Position numbers and translations under genes: made by a program. 64,000 nucleotides of DNA. Source: Streptomyces sp. CC208A (lineage in GTDB: Bacteria; Actinomycetota; Actinomycetes; Streptomycetales; Streptomycetaceae). The notes under the pieces were generated by a model. That model saw only the letters and a list, made by a program, of their open reading frames with translations, was not told where the DNA came from and did no database searches. The stretch is taken from contig NZ_JASCXN010000013.1 in the NCBI RefSeq assembly GCF_030010625.1, forward strand, positions 117,795 through 181,794, in the 5' to 3' direction. Positions 26,636-34,851 of this stretch are shown here, one piece after another. The stretch's first letter is position 1. Each line of letters opens with the position of its first letter.

Positions 26636-27472
26636 TCAGTAGGCGAGCCTGCTGCCGCCCCCCGGTGTGGCCGTGCTCGCCTCGACCAGGGCGTCCACCA
26701 CCGCCTCCACGTCCGGCAGCCACGGCCGGGCGGAGCCCGCGAACGGCGCCCGCTCCCAGCGGACCGGCCCGGTGCCCGCCGTGGACGGCGGCAGCAACAG
26801 ATAGCCGCCCTCTCCATGGAACCGCAGCGAACTGGGCACGCTGTCCTTCGCGTACAGCAGCTCGCCGAGGCGTTCGAGTCCGTACGGGGCGACCAGTATC
26901 GACCAGCGGGTCGGTGTCGCCACCACCGGGCCGAGGCGCATGCCCGCCGCGTCGAGGGCCTGCAGCGCGCGCGTGCCCGCCGGGGCCGGGAGGCTCACCG
27001 CGCACGGCGCGCGGCCGCCGGTGGCAAGGACGATGGGGGCGTCCGGGCGCCGGGTCCACCACCAGCGGATCATCCGCTCGTCGGTGGTGGCGGCGAGGAG
27101 ACCGGGGTCGAAGGGGTGCGCTCCGGGGACCACGCAGCCGGGGTCGAGGCAGGCGCACACCGGCCCGTCGCCGTCGGCGCCGTCCGCGCGCTCGCCGACG
27201 CCGAAGCCGGGACCGCCGCCGAACCGACCCGCACCGAACCGACCCGCACCGAACCACCCGGCACCGAGCCGCCCGGCCGTACCTCCGGCGGCCGCGCTCC
27301 CGGCGGCCACGCTCCCGGAGCTCTTCGTCGTACGGGCGGGCTCTTCGAGGCCCACGCCCGGCAGAACGGGCCAGTTCCACTCGACCGCGAAGGTCACCGC
27401 CGCGTCCTGCCGGGCGGTCCTCGCCTTGCGCCGGAACCGGAACCTGCGTCGCCTTCCGAGGATCTCGCGCAT
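26636..27472 (-). CDS. Bifunctional DNA primase/polymerase (prim-pol) domain protein
   Basis: A 278-residue protein. After a basic N-terminus (MREILGRRRRFRFRRKARTA) comes the prim-pol-type start DAAVTFAVEWNWPVLPGV. An inserted Gly/Ala/Arg/Phe repeat (GAGRFGAGRFG-type) follows, then CACLDPGCVVPGAHPFDPGLLAATTDERMIRWWWTRRPDAPIVLATGG, the family's Cys-containing and substrate region, and GYLLLPPS. Streptomyces carry several stand-alone copies of unknown role. ATG at 27472 has AAAGGAA upstream. The usual catalytic acidic triad is not obvious, so activity is uncertain. Confidence 0.78.
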   Translation of the reverse strand: MREILGRRRRFRFRRKARTARQDAAVTFAVEWNWPVLPGVGLEEPARTTKSSGSVAAGSAAAGGTAGRLGAGWFGAGRFGAGRFGGGPGFGVGERADGADGDGPVCACLDPGCVVPGAHPFDPGLLAATTDERMIRWWWTRRPDAPIVLATGGRAPCAVSLPAPAGTRALQALDAAGMRLGPVVATPTRWSILVAPYGLERLGELLYAKDSVPSSLRFHGEGGYLLLPPSTAGTGPVRWERAPFAGSARPWLPDVEAVVDALVEASTATPGGGSRLAY

Positions 27473-28042
27473 GAGCGCTCGTTCCTTTCCGTTGAACGCC
27501 GAATCCACATCACACCACGTGCAGATCTCTTCACCGTGCGTATCAGCGCGTACAGCGTCGGCGGTGCGTCGCCCCGTGCGGGAACGGGGCCGGCCGGAAC
27601 GGGGCCGGGTCACAGTCAGGTCGAAGCCGGTTCAGAACACGATCCCCGCCACGCGGGAACGGGCTGCGGCCTGCGGCACGTACGACGCCGGGGTTCCGCA
27701 TCTCGATGTCCGGGGCGCTTCCAACTGCCCCTGCCTGTCATCGATTACGTACCCCACACGCTCAGGATGACGCGCTTTCAAACGACGCCAGTCGACCGCA
27801 AATGGTGCACACCGGGGTCAATTTTCAGCCAACTTCCAGCCCGCTTCAACCCTTGTGCGCAAGCTCCTGGAGCACTGATCGGAACACTCCCGGAACACCT
27901 CCCGGACCACCGACCGGAACACCCCCGGAGCAGCCCTCGGACACCACAAGTCCCACCGGGACGATGCTGGACATCGCTCCTCGGGTGCGTGTACATGTGG
28001 AGGCATCGAGCGGCGCGATATGACATGGGGGTTTGCGATGCC
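27473..28042. other. 570-bp divergent intergenic region
   Basis: The region lies between divergent prim-pol and SpoIIE-phosphatase genes. About 27860-27950 contains imperfect copies of a CCGGAACACC-type unit. The rest is less GC-rich than coding DNA (for example around 27730-27850), as expected for promoters. No gene is supported; the plus-strand open frame through it lacks coding bias. Confidence 0.5.
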
Positions 28043-29515
28043 ATGGCGTCAAACGCACCGGTCGGAAAGCCGACCGAGATGAGCTCCCCACACCTGCCGA
28101 AACACCGTCCGAAAGTGGCCGGAATCGATTCCACGGTTCCCGCTCCACAGCACACTAAGGCGCCCCTCGCGGGCGTCCCCGCCGCCGCGGCGCCGGCCGA
28201 CGGGCCCCCCGCCCCCGGCGCGCTGATCACGGACCGCCTGGCCGGCTGGGTCTCCGACCTCACCACCCTCCACGAACTCACCGAGCGGCTCATCAGGACC
28301 TCCACCCTCGACGAGGCCCTGCGCGAGCTCCTCGGCGCCGGCGCCGCCCTCGTGGGCGCCCGCCGCGGCATGGCCGTCCTCGAACCCGCCGACGGCCTCG
28401 GCCCCGCCACCACCATCGGCCTCGGCCTCGCCCACGCCGACCTCGGCACCATCGAGACCGTCCCCCGCGGCGCCACCGGCTACGGCCGCCTCCTCGACGG
28501 ACTCCCCGACCCGGCGGACCCCCACGGCGCCACCCGCGTCCCGGAACCCATCGCCATCCACGACGTCCGCACCGAGGAAGGTCTCGACCCCCGCCACCGC
28601 GAGGTCGCCGCCCGCCTCGGCTACGCCGCCAGCTACGCCCTCCCCCTCGCCACCGAGGAGACCGGCCGCCTCGGCGCCGGCGTCTGGCTCTACGACGAAC
28701 CGGCCGCCCCCACCGACCGCCAGCGCCACCTCGTCGGCCTCTACGGCCGCTTCGCCACCGAACACCTCGCCCACCTCCTCCAGGTCGAACGCGCCCGCGC
28801 CCAGGTCGCCACCGTCGCCGAGGAACTGCTCCCCAGCCGGCTCCCCCGCGTCCCCGGCGTCCGGCTCGCCGCCCGCCACCACACCGGCCCCCGCGGCGGC
28901 GGCGACTGGTACGACGCCCTCCCCCTGCCCGAAGGCGCCCTCGGCCTCTCCGTCGGCTCCGTCTCCGGCACCGGACCCAGCGCCCTGGCCGCCATGGGCC
29001 GGCTCCGCGCCTCGCTGCGCGCGTACGCCGTGATGGAGGGTGAGGACCCGGTCGCCGTCCTCTCCGACCTGGAACTGCTGCTCCGGCTCACCGAACCGGC
29101 CCGCTCGGCCACCGCCCTCTTCGCCCACGCCGAACCCGCCCGCCGCCGGCTCGTCCTCGCCGGCGCCGGCCACGCCCCGCCGCTGCTCATCGGCGAACAC
29201 CGCACCGAGTACGTGGAGACCTCGCTCTCCGCCCCGCTCGGGATGCTCTCCTGCTGGGAGGCGCCCAGCGTGGAGCTGTCCCCCGCACCCGGAGAAACGG
29301 TGCTGCTCTACACGGACGGGCTGCTGCGGCGTACCGGCGACCCCGTCGACCGGGCCTTCGCCCGGCTCCACGCGGCCGCCGCGAGCGTGCCCCGGACGGA
29401 CCGGGAAGACCCCGGCGCGATCGCCGACCACATCCTGCGGGTCCTGTTCCCCGACGGCCTCGACGGCTCCGTGGAGGGCGAGGACATCGTGCTCCTCGCG
29501 GCCCACTTCGACTGA
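28043..29515 (+). CDS. GAF-domain SpoIIE-type PP2C serine phosphatase
   Basis: A 490-residue protein. After a Pro-rich N-terminus, LTTLHELTERLIRTSTLDEALRELLGAGAALVGARRGMAVLE opens a GAF sensor domain (about residues 70-245). The PP2C/SpoIIE domain follows: VEELLPSRLPRVPGVRLAARHHTGPRGGGDWYDALPL (metal Asp in GGDWYD), LAGAGHAPPLL, VLLYTDGLLRR (metal Asp) and the terminal GEDIVLLAAHFD. Such enzymes dephosphorylate anti-anti-sigma factors in partner-switching cascades. The start is uncertain: ATG at 28043 with GGGGGT upstream, or ATG at 28025. Confidence 0.87.
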   Translation: MASNAPVGKPTEMSSPHLPKHRPKVAGIDSTVPAPQHTKAPLAGVPAAAAPADGPPAPGALITDRLAGWVSDLTTLHELTERLIRTSTLDEALRELLGAGAALVGARRGMAVLEPADGLGPATTIGLGLAHADLGTIETVPRGATGYGRLLDGLPDPADPHGATRVPEPIAIHDVRTEEGLDPRHREVAARLGYAASYALPLATEETGRLGAGVWLYDEPAAPTDRQRHLVGLYGRFATEHLAHLLQVERARAQVATVAEELLPSRLPRVPGVRLAARHHTGPRGGGDWYDALPLPEGALGLSVGSVSGTGPSALAAMGRLRASLRAYAVMEGEDPVAVLSDLELLLRLTEPARSATALFAHAEPARRRLVLAGAGHAPPLLIGEHRTEYVETSLSAPLGMLSCWEAPSVELSPAPGETVLLYTDGLLRRTGDPVDRAFARLHAAAASVPRTDREDPGAIADHILRVLFPDGLDGSVEGEDIVLLAAHFD

Positions 29516-29645
29516 GCACGGCTCGACCGAGCACGGCGAGGAGCCGCCCGTGACCGCCCGGTAACAGGTCTTCCGGCCCTGTGCCCCCTTCCGCACGACC
29601 GTACGATGGAGGGGGTTCAGTGTCGTACCAAGAGGAGGCAGACCC

Positions 29646-31103
29646 GTGGCCGATGAGCTCACCCCGGAGACCCCGGACGAGGCCGAAGAGCCGATCAAGC
29701 AGCGGAAGAACGGCCTGTACCAGGGCGTCTCCGACGAGCTCGCCGAGAACATGAAGTCCGGCTGGGCCGACACGGAGCTGACCGGCCTCGCCCCGATCCC
29801 GCAGGCCGACCGGACGGCCGCCCGCCGCGCCGCGCTCTCCGCCCGCTTCCCGGGCGAGCGCCTGGTGATCCCGGCCGGCAACCTGAAGACCCGGTCGAAC
29901 GACACCGAGTACAGCTTCCGCGCCTCCACCGAGTACGCGTACCTCACCGGCGACCAGACGCACGACGGCGTCCTCGTCCTGGAGCCCACCAAGACCGGCC
30001 ACGAGGCCACGATCTACCTGCTGCCCCGCTCCAACCGCGAGAACGGCGAGTTCTGGCTCGACGGCATGGGCGAGCTGTGGGTCGGCCGCCGCCACTCCCT
30101 CGCCGAGGCCGAGCAGCTGCTCGGCATCCCCGCGAAGGACGTCCGCGAGCTGCCCGAGGCCCTGAAGGAGGCCACCGGCCCCGTCCGCGCCGTACGCGGC
30201 CACGACGCAGGCATCGAGGCCGCCCTCACCGACAAGGTCACCGCCGAGCGCGACGAGGAACTGCGCGTCTACCTCTCCGAGGCCCGACTGATCAAGGACG
30301 ACTTCGAGATCGCCGAGCTGGAGAAGGCCTGCGCCTCCACCGCCCGCGGCTTCGAGGACGTCGTCAAGGTCCTCGACAAGGCCGAGGCCACCAGCGAGCG
30401 CTACATCGAAGGCACCTTCTTCCTCCGCGCCCGCGTCGAGGGCAACGACGTCGGCTACGGCTCCATCTGCGCCGCCGGCCCGCACGCCTGCACCCTCCAC
30501 TGGGTCCGCAACGACGGCGCCGTCCGCTCCGGCGACCTGCTCCTCCTCGACGCCGGCGTCGAGACCACCGAGCTGTACACCGCCGACGTCACCCGCACCC
30601 TGCCGATCAACGGCCGGTACACCGACATCCAGCGCAAGATCTACGACGCCGTGTACGAGGCGCAGGAGGCCGGCATCCGCGCGGTGAAGCCCGGCGCCGC
30701 CTACCGCGACTTCCACGACGCCGCCCAGCGCGTGCTCGCCGAGAAGCTCGTCGAGTGGGGCCTCGTCGAGGGCCCGGTCGACCGCGTCCTGGAGCTGGGC
30801 CTCCAGCGCCGCTGGACCCTGCACGGCACCGGCCACATGCTCGGCATGGACGTCCACGACTGCGCCGCCGCGCGCACCGAGGCGTACGTCGACACCACCC
30901 TGGAGCCGGGCATGTGCCTGACCGTCGAGCCGGGGCTCTACTTCCAGGCCGACGACCTGACCGTGCCGGAGGAGTACCGCGGCATCGGCGTCCGCATCGA
31001 GGACGACATCCTCGTCACCGAGGACGGCAACCGGAACCTCTCCGACCAGCTGCCGCGCCGCTCCGACGAGGTCGAGGCGTGGATGGCGGCCCTGAAGGGC
31101 TGA
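29646..31103 (+). CDS. pepP: Xaa-Pro aminopeptidase (aminopeptidase P, M24B)
   Basis: A 485-residue metalloprotease that removes an N-terminal residue preceding proline. The N-terminal creatinase-like domain contains STEYAYLTGDQTHDGVLVLEP. The pita-bread catalytic domain has the expected dimetal ligands in order: LLLLDAGVETTELYTADVTRT (two Asp), GTGHMLGMDVHD (His), CLTVEPGLYF (Glu) and GIGVRIEDDILVTEDG (Glu). The length is typical. GTG at 29646 is preceded by GAGGAGGCAG. A U-tract terminator follows. Confidence 0.93.
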   Translation: MADELTPETPDEAEEPIKQRKNGLYQGVSDELAENMKSGWADTELTGLAPIPQADRTAARRAALSARFPGERLVIPAGNLKTRSNDTEYSFRASTEYAYLTGDQTHDGVLVLEPTKTGHEATIYLLPRSNRENGEFWLDGMGELWVGRRHSLAEAEQLLGIPAKDVRELPEALKEATGPVRAVRGHDAGIEAALTDKVTAERDEELRVYLSEARLIKDDFEIAELEKACASTARGFEDVVKVLDKAEATSERYIEGTFFLRARVEGNDVGYGSICAAGPHACTLHWVRNDGAVRSGDLLLLDAGVETTELYTADVTRTLPINGRYTDIQRKIYDAVYEAQEAGIRAVKPGAAYRDFHDAAQRVLAEKLVEWGLVEGPVDRVLELGLQRRWTLHGTGHMLGMDVHDCAAARTEAYVDTTLEPGMCLTVEPGLYFQADDLTVPEEYRGIGVRIEDDILVTEDGNRNLSDQLPRRSDEVEAWMAALKG

Positions 31104-31133
31104 CCTGCTTCCTTGTGGAGATTTCTTGTGGAG

Positions 31134-31158
31134 AAGGGCCCTCTCGGGGGCCCTTTTT
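31134..31158 (+). terminator. Intrinsic terminator with T-tract after pepP
   Basis: AAGGGCCC (31134-31141) pairs with GGGCCCTT (31148-31155) around a 6-nt loop, followed by a run of T. A true T-tract is unusual in this GC-rich DNA. It lies 31 bp after the pepP stop. Confidence 0.85.
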
Positions 31159-31182
31159 CGCTGCTCAGGCCATCAGGGCCGC

Positions 31183-31626
31183 TCAGGCCATCAGGAGGGA
31201 CGGCCCGTCCTTCCACTTCAGGATCTTGTCGAAGCTGACCACCGCCCCGCCCCGGCCCGAACGGCCGAAGTGGACGTGGTCGGAGAGCTCCTCGATCAGC
31301 CGCAGACCACGGCCGTGCTCGGCGTCCGGACGGACGGCCGGAGCCGTCGGCACCCCGGGGAAGCCCGGGCCGGCGTCGGTGACCTCGATCCGGCAGGTCT
31401 CCCCGTCGAGGAAGGCCGTCACCCGGTACGCCTCCGAGCCCCGGCCCGCGGCGCCACCGCCTCCGTGCTCGACCGCGTTGGCACACGCCTCGGTCAGCGC
31501 CACCGACAGCTCGTACGACACGTCGGGATCGACCCCGGCCGTCTCCATGGTGCCGAGGAACAGGCGCCGGGCGAGCGGAACGCTCGCGGCCTCGCGCCGC
31601 AGATGGAGTGACCACCAGATGCTCAT
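31183..31626 (-). CDS. RsbW-like ATP-binding (GHKL) regulatory kinase
   Basis: A 147-residue HATPase_c_2 protein convergent with pepP. It has SIWWSLHLRREAASVPLARRLFLGTMETAGV, the N-box YELSVALTEACANAVEHGG, G1 IEVTDAGPGFPG and G2 AEHGRGLRLIEELSDHV. This resembles anti-sigma kinases such as RsbW/PrsW-type regulators of Streptomyces. ATG at 31626 is supported by GGCTGGAG. No sigma factor or antagonist is adjacent. It is the second such kinase in 8 kb. Confidence 0.85.
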   Translation of the reverse strand: MSIWWSLHLRREAASVPLARRLFLGTMETAGVDPDVSYELSVALTEACANAVEHGGGGAAGRGSEAYRVTAFLDGETCRIEVTDAGPGFPGVPTAPAVRPDAEHGRGLRLIEELSDHVHFGRSGRGGAVVSFDKILKWKDGPSLLMA

Positions 31627-31877
31627 GCTCCAGCCTCCCGGCAGCGGCTCGACATACCTCTAGCTATTGCCGGGGACGACGGTCCGTAAGCACCCGGAAG
31701 CGGCGAGAGCGCCCGTTCGGCGGATGCACCGGACCCCGACCCCGGTGTATGCGCCCGGTCCACCTGCCGGTTCGTCCCGCTCCCCATGCCGGTCCATGTC
31801 GTCCCGAACACCCCCAAGAACGACCTTGCGGACCTGCCGCATGGCGGCAGTGGCCCTGGTGCGATGATGGGGCCGCC

Positions 31878-32660
31878 ATGCCTGCCCCCGCGCTCGCGCC
31901 ACGACTGCTGAGGGCCGCGGTGTTCACCGCGGTCTGCGTCGTGCTGTCCGCCCTCGGCCACGCGCTCGCCGCCTGCGCCGGCATCGCCCTGTGGACCCTC
32001 CTCGCCGGACTCCTCGGCGTCTTCGGCGTCACGGTCCTGCTCACCGGACGCGAACGCTCCCTCGGCTTCGTCGTCGCCACCCTCGCGGGCGGACAGCTCG
32101 GCCTCCACCTGCTCTTCGGCCTCGGCCAGCGGCAGCTCGCCCTGAACCCCCAGGCCGACGACGCACTGGTACGGACGGCCGCCAAGCTCGTCTGCGGAGC
32201 GGGCGCCGCCGCCCTCACCCCCGGCGACGCCGCCGGGATCCTGAGCCGCGCCGGAATCGACCCGGCCGGCGTCCAGGCCCACGCGGGCACGCACGCCGCC
32301 GACGCCGCGCACACCGGCGGCACCCTGCTGCCGAGCCTGCCGATGCTCCTCGGCCACCTCCTCGCCGCCCTCGTGGCGGGCTGGCTGCTGCGCCGGGGCG
32401 ACCTCGCCCTGGTCCGGCTCGCCGAACTCTCCGAGCAGGGCACGGCCGAACTCGCCGAGACCACGCTCGTACGCTCCCTGCGCGCCGCCCTCCGGCTCGT
32501 ACGGGCCCTGCTCGCCGGCCTCCCGGGCCCCACCCCCGCCGGCCCGCGCGGCCGCCTCCGTACCGCCTTCGACTCCTCGCCGCCGGCGGTGGCCGAGGCA
32601 CTCCAGCACACGGTGATCCGCCGCGGCCCGCCGGCCGCCGCCTGCGTCCTCGCAGCCTGA
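31878..32660 (+). CDS. Multi-pass membrane protein upstream of the copper cluster
   Basis: A 260-residue protein with about five hydrophobic helices: AAVFTAVCVVLSALGHALAAC, ALWTLLAGLLGVFGVTVLL, LGFVVATLAGGQLGLHLLF and PMLLGHLLAALVAGWLL among them. A His-rich loop (QAHAGTHAADAAHTGG) lies between helices and could bind metal, which would suit the copper genes that follow. ATG at 31878 is preceded by GGGG. Function is inferred only from position, 143 bp upstream of the YcnI gene. Confidence 0.72.
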   Translation: MPAPALAPRLLRAAVFTAVCVVLSALGHALAACAGIALWTLLAGLLGVFGVTVLLTGRERSLGFVVATLAGGQLGLHLLFGLGQRQLALNPQADDALVRTAAKLVCGAGAAALTPGDAAGILSRAGIDPAGVQAHAGTHAADAAHTGGTLLPSLPMLLGHLLAALVAGWLLRRGDLALVRLAELSEQGTAELAETTLVRSLRAALRLVRALLAGLPGPTPAGPRGRLRTAFDSSPPAVAEALQHTVIRRGPPAAACVLAA

Positions 32661-32803
32661 CGCGGTCCGCTCCCCCGAGGGGCGAGGCCGCGCCCGTCCG
32701 TACGCGTCCGCCCGGGGTACGCCCCCGGCCACCGCGCCCGGACCGGACCACCCTCTCCCCCCGGGCCCCTCGCGGCCCCTCACCGAGCCGGAGTCTCCTT
32801 TCC

Positions 32804-33571
32804 ATGAACGTCTCCCGTGTCCTGCTCGCCGCCGGCACCGCCGCCGCCTCCGTCGTCCTCCTCTCGGGCACGGCCTTCGCCCACGTCACCGTGCAGCCGC
32901 AGGGCGAGGCCGCCCAGGGCGGCTACGCGACCGTGAACGTCAAGGTCCCCAACGAGCGCGACAACGCCTCCACCGTGAAGGTCGAGGTCAACTTCCCCCT
33001 CGACCACCCCCTCGCCTCCGTCATGCCCCAGCCGGTCCCCGGCTGGAAGGCCGAGGTCACCAAGTCCAAGCTGGACAAGCCGCTGACCCTGCACGGCAAG
33101 CAGATCAACGAGGCCGTCTCCAAGGTCACCTGGACCGCGGACGGCTCGAAGATCGGCCCCGGCCAGTTCCAGCAGTTCCCGCTCTCCCTCGGCCGGCTGC
33201 CCGAGGACACCGACCAGCTCGTCCTCAAGGCGATCCAGACCTACGACAACAAGGAGATCGTGCGCTGGATCGAGGAGAAGAAGGAGGGCGCCGAGGAGCC
33301 GCAGAACCCGGCCCCCGTCCTGAAGCTCTCGGCCGCCGGCGAGGACCACCACGGCAGCGGCACCTCCACCGCTCCCACCGCCACCGCCACCGCCACCGCC
33401 TCCGCCGACGGGAAGGGTGAGAAGGGCGCGGCAGGCGACCACGCCACGACCGAGACCGCCTCGGCCTCCTCCGCCGACACCACGGCCCGCGTCCTCGGCG
33501 TCGCGGGCATCCTCGTCGGTGTCGCCGGCGTCGCCTTCGGCGTCCTCGCCGGACGCCGCCGCTCGGCCTGA
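32804..33571 (+). CDS. YcnI-family (DUF1775) copper-binding membrane-anchored protein
   Basis: A 255-residue exported protein. The signal peptide ends ...LLSGTAFA, leaving His27 (HVTVQPQGEA) as the mature N-terminus, the known Cu(II)-binding His of YcnI proteins. The DUF1775 beta-sandwich includes VPNERDNASTVKVEVNFP, PQPVPGWKAEVTKSKL and PQNPAPVLKLSAAGEDHHG. A Ser/Thr/Ala linker and a C-terminal transmembrane helix with a basic tail (LGVAGILVGVAGVAFGVLAGRRRSA) anchor it. It is the first of five genes for extracytoplasmic copper handling. Confidence 0.88.
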   Translation: MNVSRVLLAAGTAAASVVLLSGTAFAHVTVQPQGEAAQGGYATVNVKVPNERDNASTVKVEVNFPLDHPLASVMPQPVPGWKAEVTKSKLDKPLTLHGKQINEAVSKVTWTADGSKIGPGQFQQFPLSLGRLPEDTDQLVLKAIQTYDNKEIVRWIEEKKEGAEEPQNPAPVLKLSAAGEDHHGSGTSTAPTATATATASADGKGEKGAAGDHATTETASASSADTTARVLGVAGILVGVAGVAFGVLAGRRRSA

Positions 33572-33649
33572 CGCCCCCGGCCGGGCGCGCCCGACACGCC
33601 CGGCCCCCGGCACCCCGGCACGCCCAGCACCCCGAAAGACGATCACCCC

Positions 33650-34381
33650 ATGTCCACAGAGAAGACGTTCCCGCCGCAGGGCGGCGGGGACGACCCCACC
33701 GGCCGCCCCGGGCGGCGCACCCCACTGATCATCGCCACCGTCGCGATCGTCGCCGCCCTCGGCATCACCACCGCCGTCGTCCTCGGCGACGACGGCAAGG
33801 CCCCCACCGCCTCCGGCCTCGTCCAGATCGAAGGCACCACCGAGAAGAACCAGGCCGCCACCGTCCTCGACCGGCCGTTCACCAAGCCCGACCTCGTCCT
33901 CACCGACACCACGGGCAAGAGCTACGACCTGCGCGAACGCACCAAGGGCAAGCCGACCCTCATCTACTTCGGCTACACCAACTGCCCCGACGTGTGCCCG
34001 CTGACGCTGAGCAACATCGCCATCGCCAAGAAGCAGCTCCCCCAGGCCGACCAGGACAAGCTCCAGGTCGTCTTCGTCACCACCGACCCCGAACGGGACA
34101 CCGCCGACTCCCTGGCCAAGTGGCTGCCCGCCGCCGGCGACCCCTCCTTCACCGGCCTCACCGGCGACTTCTCGAAGATCCAGGCAGGCGCCCGCTCGAT
34201 CGGCATCGGCATCGACCCGCCGAAGAAGGAGAAGGACGGCACCGTCGTCTCCATGCACGGCGCCCAGGTCATCGCCTTCTCCCCCACCACCGACCAGGGC
34301 TACGTCCTGTACGGGGAGGACACCACCGTCGACGACTACGCCAAGGACCTGCCGAAGATCATCAAGGGGGAGAACCCGTGA
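33650..34381 (+). CDS. Sco-family copper chaperone / thiol oxidoreductase
   Basis: A 243-residue membrane-anchored thioredoxin-fold protein. One N-terminal helix (about residues 24-46) is followed by the Sco domain with YTNCPDVCP (Cys112 and Cys116) and the copper-ligand His203 in VVSMHGAQVIAF. Sco proteins deliver copper to CuA of cytochrome oxidase. In S. lividans Sco is also needed for copper-dependent morphogenesis together with the neighbouring PCuAC-like gene. GTGA overlap with the next gene indicates translational coupling. Confidence 0.92.
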   Translation: MSTEKTFPPQGGGDDPTGRPGRRTPLIIATVAIVAALGITTAVVLGDDGKAPTASGLVQIEGTTEKNQAATVLDRPFTKPDLVLTDTTGKSYDLRERTKGKPTLIYFGYTNCPDVCPLTLSNIAIAKKQLPQADQDKLQVVFVTTDPERDTADSLAKWLPAAGDPSFTGLTGDFSKIQAGARSIGIGIDPPKKEKDGTVVSMHGAQVIAFSPTTDQGYVLYGEDTTVDDYAKDLPKIIKGENP

Positions 34382-34830
34382 CCCGCCGCACCACCGCCCT
34401 GTCCGCCGCCGTGGCCCTCGCCGCCGCCCTCGCCCTCACCGGCTGCTCCTCCGACGGCGGAAGGCCCGAGCTGGAGGTCAGCGGCGCGTACATGCCCCAG
34501 CCCGTGATGGACATGGCCGGCGGCTTCCTCACCATCCGGAACACCGGCGACACCGCCGACAAGCTGACCTCGGTCACCAGCCCGCTCTCGGACGACGTCA
34601 CGATGCACGAGACGAAGGACCAGAAGATGCGGCAGGTGAAGTCCTTCGACATCCCCGCCAACGGAGAGCTCAAGCTGGCCCGGGGCGGCAACCACCTCAT
34701 GTTCATGGAACTCAAGGAGAAGCCGAAGCAGGGCGAGAAGGTCAGCGTCGAGCTGCACTTCGAGAAGGCCGACCCGATCACGGTCGAACTCCCCGTCGAG
34801 GCCCCCAACCACAACCCTCAGCAGCACTGA
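34378..34830 (+). CDS. PCu(A)C copper chaperone lipoprotein (ECuC-like)
   Basis: A 150-residue lipoprotein. The lipobox ALTGC places lipidated Cys at residue 23. The PCuAC domain holds the copper ligands His77 (VTMHET), Met84, His106 and Met108 (GNHLMFMEL), close to the family pattern. It likely passes Cu(I) to Sco. It starts at GTG 34378, overlapping the sco stop by 4 nt, and is followed after 21 bp by copCD. In S. lividans the equivalent pair is called Sco and ECuC. Confidence 0.9.
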   Translation: MTRRTTALSAAVALAAALALTGCSSDGGRPELEVSGAYMPQPVMDMAGGFLTIRNTGDTADKLTSVTSPLSDDVTMHETKDQKMRQVKSFDIPANGELKLARGGNHLMFMELKEKPKQGEKVSVELHFEKADPITVELPVEAPNHNPQQH

Positions 34831-34851
34831 GCGCGTTGACGGAGTGACACA

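Noticed and set aside
26606..28042. Extension of the SpoIIE phosphatase gene upstream to 26606
   Set aside because: The frame is open but runs antisense through the prim-pol gene and shows no coding bias before about 28040.
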